NCBI RefSeq assembly: GCF_038592985.1
Contig: NZ_CP151951.1
Span: 1,603,001-1,667,000 of the forward strand
Length of the DNA: 64,000 nt
Reading direction: 5' to 3'
From: Paenibacillus sp. FSL R10-2782
GTDB taxonomy: Bacteria > Bacillota > Bacilli > Paenibacillales > Paenibacillaceae
Shown: in pieces, positions 31,976 to 40,972 of the stretch
Position numbering within the stretch: position 1 is the stretch's first letter
Layout of the letters: each line of letters begins with the position of its first letter
Translations under genes and position numbers: made by a program
Notes under the pieces: generated by a model
What the model was told of the DNA's origin: nothing
Databases searched by the model: none
The model's input: the letters and a program-made list of their open reading frames with translations, nothing else

Positions 31976-32935
31976 ATGCAGACAGCATTGAGATGGGACC
32001 CGCGTGTCCTAGAACCGATCTTCAAAGAGTTGTACAAAATGGAGACGGCAAACAAGAAAGACTTTATTCCACTGCTTTACAACGTGACCAACTCCACGAA
32101 GGCTATGGAGTCTTACAACGGAGTTGGCGGTGAGGGTCTTATGGAAGAATGGGGCCACTCGAATAACCAGGTCTACTATGAGGACGTAGCCCAGCTCTGG
32201 CAGAAGATCATCAAAAACCGTAAGTTTTCGGATGGCCGTATTATTGATCGGGATTTCATCGACGATTTGCAGCTTACAGAGATCAAACGCCGGATTACAT
32301 CCCTGGCTGATGCAGTATATAAGACCCGTCAGCTCCAAGCTGTAGAGTTCCTGAATAACGGCTTCGACGCCACGGGAGCGAACTGGCGCGGTCGCACAGA
32401 AAGCTATCTTGGCCCTGATGGTAAGCCGTTGTTTGCTGCGGACCATCCGTACAGTCCAACGAATAGCACGGACGTGCAAGGGAACTTGGGTAATAGCCCT
32501 CTGACTATTGATGCATGGGATGATACAGCCGTAGCCATGCAAGAGTGGAGAGACGATAAAGGCAATCCGATGGCGGTGATCCCTGATACGTTGATCGTAG
32601 CACCGTATAATGCGCGTGCAGCCTTCAAGATTGCTGGATTGCCGGATGCGGATTTGCCGAAGTATGAGCCAGGCAGCAATAACTTTGATGCCAACATGTA
32701 TATGGGTAACATCAAAGTTATCGTCAATCCGTTTATTCATCCGTCCAAGCGAAAGAACTGGTATGCTGCCGACTCTGCTCGCCTGCGCCAGTTCAATATG
32801 TGGCAAGAACGTCGGAAGGTTGAAAATGGCACAATGACGGACTTCGACACAGAAGCTGCAAAGTACAAAGCTATTGGCCGTTGGGCTTACGGCTTCGTGA
32901 ACTATTCCTTCATTTATGGTCATAAGGTGGACTAG
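31976..32935 (+). CDS. major capsid protein, Mu gpT-like (HK97 fold expected)
   Basis: 319 residues. Features of the Mu major head subunit family: FKELYKMETANKKDFIPLLY at the N-terminus, GKPLFAADHPYSP, VIPDTLIVAPYN, NMYMGNIKVIVNPF and a C-terminal INRW-type end (AIGRWAYGFVNYSFIYGHK). It follows GAAGGGGG and ends at a strong terminator hairpin, as high-level capsid genes often do. No cleavable delta domain is obvious; the scaffold is a separate gene. Confidence 0.82.
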   Translation: MQTALRWDPRVLEPIFKELYKMETANKKDFIPLLYNVTNSTKAMESYNGVGGEGLMEEWGHSNNQVYYEDVAQLWQKIIKNRKFSDGRIIDRDFIDDLQLTEIKRRITSLADAVYKTRQLQAVEFLNNGFDATGANWRGRTESYLGPDGKPLFAADHPYSPTNSTDVQGNLGNSPLTIDAWDDTAVAMQEWRDDKGNPMAVIPDTLIVAPYNARAAFKIAGLPDADLPKYEPGSNNFDANMYMGNIKVIVNPFIHPSKRKNWYAADSARLRQFNMWQERRKVENGTMTDFDTEAAKYKAIGRWAYGFVNYSFIYGHKVD

Positions 32936-32953
32936 GGGCTTCGGCCCCTTTTT
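32934..32953 (+). terminator. terminator after the capsid gene
   Basis: AGGGGC-TTCG-GCCCCT then TTTT; overlaps the capsid stop codon. It probably tunes expression of genes further down. Confidence 0.85.
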
Positions 32954-32969
32954 GCTTGGGAGGTGCAAT

Positions 32970-33122
32970 ATGTATCGAGACGAGTTGGATGCGCTGAATG
33001 CCATCCATCAGGAGCAACAACGTACCAATGAGTTACTGGAGCGGCTGCTGGAGCAGAGACAACCTGTCCAAAAGCAGATAAGCCGCAAGCCAGAGAAGGT
33101 GAGTCGCGATGAAGGTAAGTGA
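32970..33122 (+). CDS. small coiled-coil phage protein
   Basis: 50 residues, one amphipathic coiled coil (LDALNAIHQEQQRTNELLER) and a basic tail. GGGAGGTG lies just upstream. It overlaps the next gene by 14 bp. Function unknown; possibly a connector accessory. Confidence 0.6.
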   Translation: MYRDELDALNAIHQEQQRTNELLERLLEQRQPVQKQISRKPEKVSRDEGK

Positions 33123-33690
33123 TGTCGTGGAGGAAATTATCGAGAAGTCACCGCATACGCTGTCTCCTGCGTCCATCTTGCGGAAGATCACACAGGTGCG
33201 AGATCGTCTGCTGCGGAATCTTGGTTCCGCGCAACAGCAGTCAGAGACGGTTTGTACGGCTATCGACTTGGTTAAGGGTCAGGTATCCTATACGCTGCCT
33301 TGTCCGCAGAGTGCTGTTACTGAGGTAACAATGCTGTGTGGTGACCAATATATCAGGCTGCCGTTAAGACAGTTTCATAATGCCTCTATAAAGCCGTACC
33401 ACTATTTCCAAGCCGGGCAAATTGGCATCGTACCAACGCCAGATGCTGAAGTGTCGTATGGCATTAAGGTGTTTCATGCTCCTGTGTTGTACCCGTTACG
33501 GCTGGAGGACATGGGCAAGGATACAGGATTTGATCCAGATTACGACATGTTGCTTGTGTATGGGGTGCTTAAAGAGATCACAAACGGCAACGAGTCGCAG
33601 GAATATAACAGTAAATACGATCAACTTTATACGGAGTATCAGTCGGCCTCTAACGGGTATGAGCGGTATTCTGTCGATGAGAGGTGGTAA
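33109..33690 (+). CDS. head-tail connector (adaptor) protein
   Basis: 193 residues. Helical ends flank a beta domain (GQVSYTLPCPQSAVTEVTML ... IGIVPTPDAEVSYGIKVFHA), then an adaptor helix (DYDMLLVYGVLKEITNG). The pattern resembles P22 gp4/gp6-like adaptors that dock on the portal. A second protein of similar layout is encoded at 35868-36425. Assignment rests on layout and position. Confidence 0.65.
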   Translation: MKVSDVVEEIIEKSPHTLSPASILRKITQVRDRLLRNLGSAQQQSETVCTAIDLVKGQVSYTLPCPQSAVTEVTMLCGDQYIRLPLRQFHNASIKPYHYFQAGQIGIVPTPDAEVSYGIKVFHAPVLYPLRLEDMGKDTGFDPDYDMLLVYGVLKEITNGNESQEYNSKYDQLYTEYQSASNGYERYSVDERW

Positions 33691-33691
33691 C

Positions 33692-35353
33692 ATGAGCAGA
33701 TACCCCTGGAGGGATACAAGTAGTGATATAGCTGGCGGACAGCCGCCGCAATGGGAAACGCCGGGAGGCGCACAGGCGAAGGCTGACAAGGCGGAGGAAG
33801 AGTCCAAGAAGTATACGGATGAGAAGAACGCCGACTTCACTGCACACGTTCAGAATGTGGTTATCCATGTGACTCAATCCGATAAGGATAACTGGAATAG
33901 TAAGGCTTCTGGTGTTCACACCCATGCCAACGCAACGCCAACGACTCCAGGATTCGAGTCCGCAGCTGATAAGGCCAAACTGGATGGGATCGAAGCAGGG
34001 GCAAACAACTATGTGCATCCAGTTACGCATCCACCGTCTATTATTGTTCAAGATACATCTAATCGCTTCGTGACAGATGCAGAGAAAGCTGCGTGGGATG
34101 CCAAGGCGGAAACGACAACAGCATCACCAGCAGCTAGAGGGCTTATGTCTTCTGCGGACAAGAGTAAACTGGACGGTATTGAGTCAGGCGCGGAAGTCAA
34201 TCAGAATGCTTTCGCTACGATTAAAGCACCAGGGCAGGGAGATGTAATTGCTGGCTCCAAGCAGGAGACAATTAACTTTGCAGGTGGTACCGGAATCACG
34301 GTCACAACTGATCCGGCAAGCAAGAAGGTTATGATCACGGCAACCGGGGAAGCTACACCTGGGCCGCACGCATCGTCTCATATCACAGGAGGCACAGACA
34401 TTATCCCTGATGCTGTAACAGGTGCCGCGTCTGGCCTTATGAGTGGTGCGGATGCCAATTTTGTGCGCAATACTGGTGAAACCAAGACAGGAGCGCAATC
34501 TAAGGCTGACGCAGCCAAAGATAACGCTATTGCATCGTCGAAGGTTTATACTGATGCGGAAGTGCAAGCGTTAAGCACTACGATAGCCGAGAAGACACAG
34601 GATGCTTCTTTAACTAAAAAGGGTGTTGTCCAACTCTCCAAGGCTGTTAACGGGACACGGGATGATATAGCGGCTACAGAGAGTGCGGTAAGTTCTGCGT
34701 ATGGCCTGGCAAATAGCGCATATCGCTATCGAGGCAATGCACCAGCAAATTGGAATGATGCCACGCTATCTGGTGGTTATAATGTGGCTCTTTCCGCATG
34801 GACAGGTTATTCGAACTATCCGTCCGGGGCTTACACGTATGGAAAGCTTATTGTGAACAGTGATTATGGTGCTCGTGTGCAAATGTATGTCTCTCACGAC
34901 AGCCCGGGCCGCGTATACTTCCGTATTTCGTTCAATGATACCGACTGGAGAGAGTGGACGGAAATTTTCATGACTCGTGGTGGAGATATTACTGGTGCGT
35001 TTAACATCATATCCAATGGCGGTGGAAACTTAGCTTTAGTTGGTACAGATCATGTATATATGCGGTTCTATAGGTCTGGGTTGGCGAATGGTCGTAGCGG
35101 ATATTTCGGTTACCAAGATAGTAGAGCAACTGCAATAACACTGCATAATGAGGTAGGAGATATTAAATTTACCACTTCTAGCGGCTCTACAGTAGTTAGC
35201 GATCTGGTAGAAATGTATAGAGGAGTAGGAAGCCCCGAGGGAGTGATCACTGCCCCTGTGGGTGCGCTTTATCGTAATAGAGTCGGAGGAGCTGGATCAA
35301 CGCTCTACATTAAAGAGTCTGGATCAGGCAATACAGGATGGAGGGCTGTATAA
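33692..35353 (+). CDS. tail fibre protein
   Basis: 553 residues. After a short N-terminal anchor it has fibre repeats: AADKAKLDGIEAGANNYVHP, DAEKAAWDAKAETT, SADKSKLDGIESGAEVNQ, typical of phage fibre shafts, then a coiled segment and a beta-rich C-terminal region (YRYRGNAPANWNDATLSGGY ... MYVSHDSPGRVYFRISFND) with a receptor-binding-type tip. The frame is open further upstream, but the ATG at 33692 follows GAGAGGTGG. Confidence 0.8.
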   Translation: MSRYPWRDTSSDIAGGQPPQWETPGGAQAKADKAEEESKKYTDEKNADFTAHVQNVVIHVTQSDKDNWNSKASGVHTHANATPTTPGFESAADKAKLDGIEAGANNYVHPVTHPPSIIVQDTSNRFVTDAEKAAWDAKAETTTASPAARGLMSSADKSKLDGIESGAEVNQNAFATIKAPGQGDVIAGSKQETINFAGGTGITVTTDPASKKVMITATGEATPGPHASSHITGGTDIIPDAVTGAASGLMSGADANFVRNTGETKTGAQSKADAAKDNAIASSKVYTDAEVQALSTTIAEKTQDASLTKKGVVQLSKAVNGTRDDIAATESAVSSAYGLANSAYRYRGNAPANWNDATLSGGYNVALSAWTGYSNYPSGAYTYGKLIVNSDYGARVQMYVSHDSPGRVYFRISFNDTDWREWTEIFMTRGGDITGAFNIISNGGGNLALVGTDHVYMRFYRSGLANGRSGYFGYQDSRATAITLHNEVGDIKFTTSSGSTVVSDLVEMYRGVGSPEGVITAPVGALYRNRVGGAGSTLYIKESGSGNTGWRAV

Positions 35354-35734
35354 ATGATTAAAGATGTAGTGGTACTAGATGGCCAAGTAATTAATATTGG
35401 TCCATGGGATTACAAGCTTCTGTCTGTTATGGTATCGCCAGCCGAGCATGATGATGAGGGTAACGTAACAAAAGAGGCTGTTTACGAGGATCGGGTCACC
35501 AACCCATTACCAGAAGGAGCTGTTATTGAGCAGCAGGAAATTGAAGTTGCACCGGATGGCGGTCTGATTGTAAAGGGTTCTGCACAACCGACTGGTGATG
35601 AACTTCTTGGGCAGCAGCTTACGGAGTTGAAAATTCAGGCCATGCAGCAAACCCAACTTTTAGCGAGCATGGGCGCGGAGTTGGCAGCAACCAAACTGGA
35701 ACTTATAAACCTGAAAGGAGCTGGAGGAAAATGA
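35354..35734 (+). CDS. fibre-associated phage protein
   Basis: 126 residues. A beta-rich first part (VVVLDGQVINIGPWDYKLLS) and a helical end (LTELKIQAMQQTQLLASMGA). Small proteins of this kind sit between the fibre and XkdX genes in many Bacillales phages; they may cap or chaperone the fibre. Starts one base after the fibre stop codon and overlaps the XkdX gene. Confidence 0.6.
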   Translation: MIKDVVVLDGQVINIGPWDYKLLSVMVSPAEHDDEGNVTKEAVYEDRVTNPLPEGAVIEQQEIEVAPDGGLIVKGSAQPTGDELLGQQLTELKIQAMQQTQLLASMGAELAATKLELINLKGAGGK

Positions 35735-35871
35735 CATTTTGGAGCCTTGCTTTTAAATGGAATTGGGTAACGGCAGAGAAATTAAAGGGTGCTGTAATTA
35801 CAGAGACAAACCGTTTCGGGGAAATCACACCGGACGAATATAAGACCATCACAGGAATTGAATTCACATGA
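35731..35871 (+). CDS. XkdX-family protein
   Basis: 46 residues: MTFWSLAFKWNWVTAEKLKG then EITPDEYKTITGIEF, the FW...ITpeEYkeITG pattern of XkdX. Known from PBSX and many tails, function unknown, always beside fibre genes. Linked by ATGA overlaps to both neighbours; preceded by AAAGGAG and GGAGG. Confidence 0.8.
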   Translation: MTFWSLAFKWNWVTAEKLKGAVITETNRFGEITPDEYKTITGIEFT

Positions 35872-36425
35872 ATCTAACGCAGATTATCGCCGAAGCGGAT
35901 CTTCTTGTTCCTAATGAAGTTCCACAGGCTGATAAGGTTGTTTGGCTGAATGCGGTTAATCAGGACTTTTTCAATGTGGTTAAAATACCTAAGGTTGCAC
36001 GGTTCGTATGTGTAGCCGCCCAGACTGATTATGTGCTACCGTCCGATGTGCGACAGAAGAATATTGACTCTGTTCTGGTCGGTATGTTCCAGTACCGAAG
36101 CTTTGACCGTGAGGACGTGACTCCAGCACAGAATGCATATTACTTTACGGATGCTACTCATACGTTGTCTCTCTACCCTGCCCCTTATACGGACTTGCAG
36201 GGCTTTTTGCGTTACCGACGAATTGCGACCAGCACCTTTACAACAGACAACTTGGGGATTCAGCCGGACGCACCGGAAGAATACCATTGGACATACATTC
36301 CGGCGCTGGCTGCGTATATCGCCAACAGCCAGGACGACAGCGTTAAAGCGGCTAACTATGAGGGGCAGTATAAAGCGGCGTGGAATGTAGCTGCTCAGAA
36401 CCATCAGGCAGGTGTTGTAAAGTGA
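35868..36425 (+). CDS. second connector-like protein
   Basis: 185 residues. YVLPSDVRQKNIDSVLVGMF and TLSLYPAPYTDLQGFLRYRR form a beta domain between helical ends, much like the adaptor at 33109-33690 (YTLP..., VPTPDAEVSYG...). The gene sits directly before the hub gene, so it may bridge connector and tail hub. Overlap with the next gene (GTGA). Confidence 0.6.
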   Translation: MNLTQIIAEADLLVPNEVPQADKVVWLNAVNQDFFNVVKIPKVARFVCVAAQTDYVLPSDVRQKNIDSVLVGMFQYRSFDREDVTPAQNAYYFTDATHTLSLYPAPYTDLQGFLRYRRIATSTFTTDNLGIQPDAPEEYHWTYIPALAAYIANSQDDSVKAANYEGQYKAAWNVAAQNHQAGVVK

Positions 36426-37822
36426 AACCTATTCAATATGACAGTCCGAATTATCAGCCTTTGCCGGGTATCCTTTCGCCCGTGTCTATCCGCGAGTTTC
36501 GCGGCTTGAACACTTATGATCCGTTGTCGATAGACGATCGGTTTTTAACAGACGTGCAGAACATGAGTACGGCAGACTATCCAGCCCTTACGACAAGACC
36601 AGGATATGCCGTCATTGGTCAAGCTGGCAATCGCGTGCTGGGGATGGGCGTATGGGAAGGGCGGGAGCTGCATGTCGTATGGAATGACGGTACGTGGAGA
36701 CGCTGGAATGGGTCTGATTGGGCCACGCTTGCAAGCGGCCTGAACACATCTGCCGAATGGACGTTTACAAACTTTCAGGGCAATTTGTCGCGCGTGAACC
36801 TGATTGGATGCAATGGGGTGGATGCCATGCGGCGATATGACGGCGGCAGCGTGCAGAGCCTTGGTGGATCGTCACCTGCCAGTGGCAAGTACATTACCAC
36901 CTATCAAAACCGTTTATGGTGTGCAGTAGGCAAGGAGCTGTGGGCTTCAAAGCTGGACAATCCAACTGTGTGGGATAGTTTCCTGACCGAAGAGGGTAGC
37001 TACCGTAGGCAAATGGAGTCTTCACGAGGCGAACAAATCAGTATGCTCACGGGTAGCCTGACCAAACTCACTATAGGAATGCCAAACAGCTTGCACGAGT
37101 TGTATGGTGGCTTGCCTTCCGACTTCAACACAAAGCTAATTACGGAGGACATGGGACCAGTTGCCAATAAAGCTACAGTGACTCAAGAGGGCTTCTTACG
37201 CTTCATGCATAAGACAGGCATATACGACTATGGCGGCGGAACGCTTCCAAGCAAAAGCTTCTCAGATATCATCGGTACTTACTTGGACGGTGTAACCGAT
37301 CAAAGCGCGGCAGGGACAGATGGCACACGGATGCTTTTCAATATCCCAGGAGATAAGCTGCTGGTGTATGATCCACGTCCGGGCATTCAAGCCTGGAGTT
37401 TATGGCGTGGTATTCAAGCTGTCTATTTCATCCAGATGCAGAACAAGCTTTACGTGGGCGATGCGCAGGGCCGCGTACTACGGCTGGAGGGGCAAACGGA
37501 TGCCGGGAATGCTATTGCATGGAGCGCCACAACAAAGCCATTTAACGGCGGTACAATTGCTCAGAAACAACGCTGGTACAAGCTTTGGGTGGTAGTAGAA
37601 CTATCAGGAAATATGGATATATACGTTTCATCCTCCATATCCGGGAATGATTGGACATTGGTCAACTCTATTTCTGGTAGCGGTGCCCCTCAAGTTCGAA
37701 GAGTTATTATTCCTGTAGCAAAGTTCACGCGAGAGAACTGGATTCGTGTTAGGTTCTCTGGTTCTGGATGGGCACGAATCCATGAGTTCACAAGACAAGT
37801 ACGGCAGTTGCCGCTTTATTAG
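36422..37822 (+). CDS. tail hub / packaged-DNA stabilisation protein, P22 gp10-like
   Basis: 466 residues from a GTG overlapping the previous stop. Beta-rich throughout with propeller-like repeats (MGVWEGRELHVVWNDGTWRR, ITTYQNRLWCAVGKELWASK, VYDPRPGIQAWSLWRGI, IQMQNKLYVGDAQGRVLRL). The N-terminal EFRGLNTYDPLSIDDRFLTD motif is typical of proteins that plug the connector of short-tailed phages. This is one of the stronger hints of a podovirus-type particle. Confidence 0.7.
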   Translation: MKPIQYDSPNYQPLPGILSPVSIREFRGLNTYDPLSIDDRFLTDVQNMSTADYPALTTRPGYAVIGQAGNRVLGMGVWEGRELHVVWNDGTWRRWNGSDWATLASGLNTSAEWTFTNFQGNLSRVNLIGCNGVDAMRRYDGGSVQSLGGSSPASGKYITTYQNRLWCAVGKELWASKLDNPTVWDSFLTEEGSYRRQMESSRGEQISMLTGSLTKLTIGMPNSLHELYGGLPSDFNTKLITEDMGPVANKATVTQEGFLRFMHKTGIYDYGGGTLPSKSFSDIIGTYLDGVTDQSAAGTDGTRMLFNIPGDKLLVYDPRPGIQAWSLWRGIQAVYFIQMQNKLYVGDAQGRVLRLEGQTDAGNAIAWSATTKPFNGGTIAQKQRWYKLWVVVELSGNMDIYVSSSISGNDWTLVNSISGSGAPQVRRVIIPVAKFTRENWIRVRFSGSGWARIHEFTRQVRQLPLY

Positions 37823-37832
37823 GAGGTTTAGC

Positions 37833-38708
37833 ATGGCGATATGGAGTGACAGTCCACGATTAAGTGGACCATCGGATACACAAGATTTAGGGCAGTTGTT
37901 GCTATACGTTAAAGACCTTGCCAACACTGTAGCGAAAATGGCAAAGGATTTGGAATTCATCATTAATGGTAACTTGGATGCCAATAACATTCGGGCAAAT
38001 AGTATACAGGCCAAGAACTTACAAGCCGGATCAGTATCCGCAGATAAGATTCAAGCCGGAGCAATTAGCTCTGACAAGATTCAAGCAGGCGCAATCACCT
38101 CAGAAAAGATTCAAGCCAACTCGGTGACAGCTGATAAGATCCAAGTGAGTCAGCTTTCCGCTATTTCAGCCAACTTGGGACATATCACGGCTGGTTTAGT
38201 AGAGGCTGTGGAGATATATGGCTCTTATATTGCTACAAGGTATAATGACTATCCACGTGCTGAGATGAGCTGGAACAATGATTTATTTGGCGCTTATTTC
38301 GACAGCAGAAATTTTATAAGAATCATTGCGAATTACGGCGGGGCTCCTGCACTTGAGTTTTTCACAAACGGGGCGGTTAAAGCTCGGTTGCAAACGTTAT
38401 TTGGGTATATGTCGTTGGAGTCCTACGGACCGTTAGCTATAGAAGCTACAAATGGCGGAAATATATCGCTTAACACATCAGGAGATGTTACGGTAAGAGA
38501 TTTTAGTAATTTTAGAGATAACAACTCAGGTCGCAGTCTTAATCAGGAACTGGCTGGTAAAGCTGATGCAAACATTTCAACTGGCGGATCTGGGAGCCAT
38601 AACCACGGCATACCTGATGGGGCGAAGTTTGAAGCGGTGGACGGGACAATTTATACTTGGCGGACTGCTGGCAACCATACTCATGCACAAATAAGTCAAG
38701 GGAACTAG
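37833..38708 (+). CDS. tail fibre / appendage protein with DKIQAG repeats
   Basis: 291 residues. About ten-residue repeats at positions 50-105 (NLQAGSVSADKIQAGAISSD and on) form a fibre stem; then a beta-rich region and a C-terminal fibre-tip-like part with His pairs (GSHNHGIPDG, GNHTHAQIS) as seen in metal-binding fibre tips. ATG follows AGGAGGTTTAGC. Confidence 0.75.
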   Translation: MAIWSDSPRLSGPSDTQDLGQLLLYVKDLANTVAKMAKDLEFIINGNLDANNIRANSIQAKNLQAGSVSADKIQAGAISSDKIQAGAITSEKIQANSVTADKIQVSQLSAISANLGHITAGLVEAVEIYGSYIATRYNDYPRAEMSWNNDLFGAYFDSRNFIRIIANYGGAPALEFFTNGAVKARLQTLFGYMSLESYGPLAIEATNGGNISLNTSGDVTVRDFSNFRDNNSGRSLNQELAGKADANISTGGSGSHNHGIPDGAKFEAVDGTIYTWRTAGNHTHAQISQGN

Positions 38709-38716
38709 ATTTATAT

Positions 38717-38724
38717 GGTATAAT
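38717..38724 (+). promoter_or_regulatory. extended -10 promoter of the CuAO-domain moron
   Basis: TGGTATAAT matches the TGnTATAAT extended -10; no good -35. An ATAATGG/CCATTAT inverted repeat spans the leader up to the start codon region. Confidence 0.45.
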
Positions 38725-38753
38725 GGTGCCAAAAATAACATTGAGGTGCCATT

Positions 38754-39299
38754 ATGAAGAACATTAAAACTATTTCTACTCTTTTGGTTGGTATTGTTAT
38801 TGGCTTAGGTATTTCGTTTTCCCCTCAAATTCAAGCGGCTGCCGATAAACTGGTTGGTCAAAAAGTGACCAAAACGATGGACGTTAAACTGAACGATAAG
38901 TCTATTGGTCAAGCGGCTGTAATAGAAGGGACTAGCTACTTGCCTGTGCGCGCGCTGTCCGAAAATTTAGGTGTTACCGTAGGCGTAAATAACACAGAAA
39001 TCAAACTACGACAAGAGGGGAGTGGTTCTGTGAGTGAGGTTAAAGCACAAGATTCTGTTGTCTCACAAGAGGATGAGGATTACGCTAAATCCAAGAAAAT
39101 AGAAACTCTAAAAAACACTATTGATAATACTGAAAAGAGATCAAAGGAACTTCAGGTAAGAGTGGATCATTTTGAAAAGAATTTAACGGAAGAGCAGAAA
39201 GAAAGTGATCCTTTTTTTAAATCATATAAGCAAGAAATAGAAAACAATTCCAAATTAATAAAAGAGGCACAACAAGAACTAGAAAAACTACAAAAATAA
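38754..39299 (+). CDS. secreted protein with copper-amine-oxidase-N-like domain (moron)
   Basis: 181 residues. Signal peptide (MKNIKTISTLLVGIVIGLGI...QIQAAA), then a stalk-type CuAO_N1-like domain (VKLNDKSIGQAAVIEGTSYLP VRALSE), then an acidic linker and a coiled coil (residues 110-181). It sits alone between late genes with its own promoter and terminator, the definition of a moron, so it is probably made in the lysogen and exported to the envelope. The phage lysozyme carries the same domain type. Role unknown; cell-wall binding is plausible. Confidence 0.75.
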   Translation: MKNIKTISTLLVGIVIGLGISFSPQIQAAADKLVGQKVTKTMDVKLNDKSIGQAAVIEGTSYLPVRALSENLGVTVGVNNTEIKLRQEGSGSVSEVKAQDSVVSQEDEDYAKSKKIETLKNTIDNTEKRSKELQVRVDHFEKNLTEEQKESDPFFKSYKQEIENNSKLIKEAQQELEKLQK

Positions 39300-39308
39300 A
39301 TAATCTTC

Positions 39309-39336
39309 AAGGATTCTCAATCGAGGGTCCTTTTTT
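39309..39336 (+). terminator. terminator of the CuAO moron
   Basis: AAGGATTCTC-AATC-GAGGGTCCTT (two G-U pairs) then TTTT. Confidence 0.85.
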
Positions 39337-39360
39337 CATGCTCAGAAACGGAGGTGTGCA

Positions 39361-40950
39361 ATGGCAACCACCAATAATTACGGTGTCCGGCAGGCGCTTA
39401 ATGGCAAAGGCGTGAATAACAGCCGGATTGGATATAGCAATGGATATGTAACGGTAGATGGCAAGAATTTTCTTAAAGCTGGTTCTGTCAACAATGGATC
39501 TGCCATGACAACGCAGCAAGGCTTTAATAATGCGTGGAGTAGCTTAAAGCCTACCAGTGCTCCTGTGAGTGTTCCTAACCAGCCCAAGTCTTCTCCAAGC
39601 CCGATGGTGCAGGCTGCTACCAGTTTTCAAAGCTCGCCACAGGCTACGTATACGCCTGTACAGCGGCAGACGGAACAGACCTTACAACGTATGAACGATA
39701 TGATAAACAATCAGCCAGCGTTCCAATACAAAGCTCCTGATCCGTGGAGTTACAATCCGCAGGATGATCCCTCGTATACATCAAGTTTGGCGGAGGCTAA
39801 GCGGAACATCGAAACGGAGCAGGCTGATACGAATGCGCGGTTACGTGCCAACGGGCAGGGTAAATCGTCATACAGCGAATTGGTATCTAATCAAGTGGCT
39901 GACAACACCATGTCGAGTCTTGCTAATACGCTTGTACCGCAACTCATGCAACAGTCATATTCACGATACTCGGATGCTGCAAACCGGGACATGCAGCTTC
40001 AACAGCTTAACTATGGTGTGCAGCGGGATAAGATGGGCGACCTTACTAATTTGTATGGTCTGCAAAATCAGGAGTATTTCCAGAATCCGATTACGGAGGG
40101 ACAACTCACGGGAAATTACCTGCCGGCAGAAGGACGACAAGCGATTGATCAATTGTTATCACTCAAGCAACAGGCAGAAGTTAAAGGCGTTACAGCGGAG
40201 CAACGTGCCAGCCTGACGAAACAAGCAGACGGTATCCGGGCGCAGTTGTCAGCATTGGGTATCGATCCAAGCAAGTACGGAGCTAATGTGAACTACAATA
40301 CGGCTCGTACAGCAAGTCCAGGCATTCGTACCCTTCAGGGGCAACAGATGGATCTGCAAACACGTCAGGCCAACCAGCAAGCGGCTAATGCTGTCAGCGA
40401 GTTGAGTGGAAAGTTGGTTACACCGCAGAGCGACTGGCAGGGACTCTACCGACAGGCTGCTAATCCGAATGCACCACAGACGTTCCAGGCACAGCAGTTT
40501 GCGTATCAGAAGGCCCGTGACGCGATTACGGATCAGCAATGGCGTTTGAAGTTTGATCAAGACGTTCAACAGTTCGGCATGAGTTATGCTCTTCAAAGTT
40601 TGCAAGAGCAAAATAACACAGCCTTCCGCCAGGCCACACTCGCACTTGACCAAGACCAAAACGCTCGTTCATGGCTTGAGTACGGGGACGGCGTTAATGG
40701 TGTCGGATCTAATTCTAAGTACACAGGGTTCACTACGAACCAAGCGTCCGATATGGCGTTTAATAGATTTGCTGATCCGAAGACCAAGAAACTGCCTACT
40801 GATTCCACGTCCAAAGACGCGATGTATCAGTACGTCATGGGCTTACAGCTTAACGATGGTGATGATGCCCGTGTACTTGGATCGCTTGGTCTGACTTCTA
40901 AAGAAATAGCGAATTTGGATAAAAGGTATGGGGTTACGTCGGGAAACTGA
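39361..40950 (+). CDS. ejection-type virion protein, zero-frame product
   Basis: 529 residues, rich in Gln, Asn, Ser and Ala, mostly helical (TLQRMNDMINNQPAFQYKAP, LPAEGRQAIDQLLSLKQQAE). The position after the hub and before the 1526-residue protein fits an internal virion (ejection) protein. It ends GVTSGN at a UGA directly behind the slip sequence GGGAAAC; a -1 shift there extends it by 127 residues with a lytic transglycosylase domain (see next entries). ATG follows CGGAGGTG. Confidence 0.78.
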   Translation: MATTNNYGVRQALNGKGVNNSRIGYSNGYVTVDGKNFLKAGSVNNGSAMTTQQGFNNAWSSLKPTSAPVSVPNQPKSSPSPMVQAATSFQSSPQATYTPVQRQTEQTLQRMNDMINNQPAFQYKAPDPWSYNPQDDPSYTSSLAEAKRNIETEQADTNARLRANGQGKSSYSELVSNQVADNTMSSLANTLVPQLMQQSYSRYSDAANRDMQLQQLNYGVQRDKMGDLTNLYGLQNQEYFQNPITEGQLTGNYLPAEGRQAIDQLLSLKQQAEVKGVTAEQRASLTKQADGIRAQLSALGIDPSKYGANVNYNTARTASPGIRTLQGQQMDLQTRQANQQAANAVSELSGKLVTPQSDWQGLYRQAANPNAPQTFQAQQFAYQKARDAITDQQWRLKFDQDVQQFGMSYALQSLQEQNNTAFRQATLALDQDQNARSWLEYGDGVNGVGSNSKYTGFTTNQASDMAFNRFADPKTKKLPTDSTSKDAMYQYVMGLQLNDGDDARVLGSLGLTSKEIANLDKRYGVTSGN

Positions 40951-40972
40951 CTAGCCCCGGTGGATCCGGGGC
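40941..40972 (+). promoter_or_regulatory. programmed -1 ribosomal frameshift site
   Basis: Slippery heptamer G GGA AAC (40941-40947, zero-frame codons GGA AAC) is followed at once by UGA and, 6 nt after the heptamer, by a GC-rich hairpin GCCCCGG-TGGAT-CCGGGGC (40954-40972). All three elements of an efficient -1 site are present. The shifted ribosome continues CTG ACT AGC CCC into the transglycosylase frame. Confidence 0.85.

Noticed and set aside
32009..33004. 331-codon open frame on the minus strand opposite the capsid gene
   Set aside because: No ribosome site, lies entirely antisense to a clear capsid gene, and the product has no coherent fold signals; a shadow caused by codon bias.
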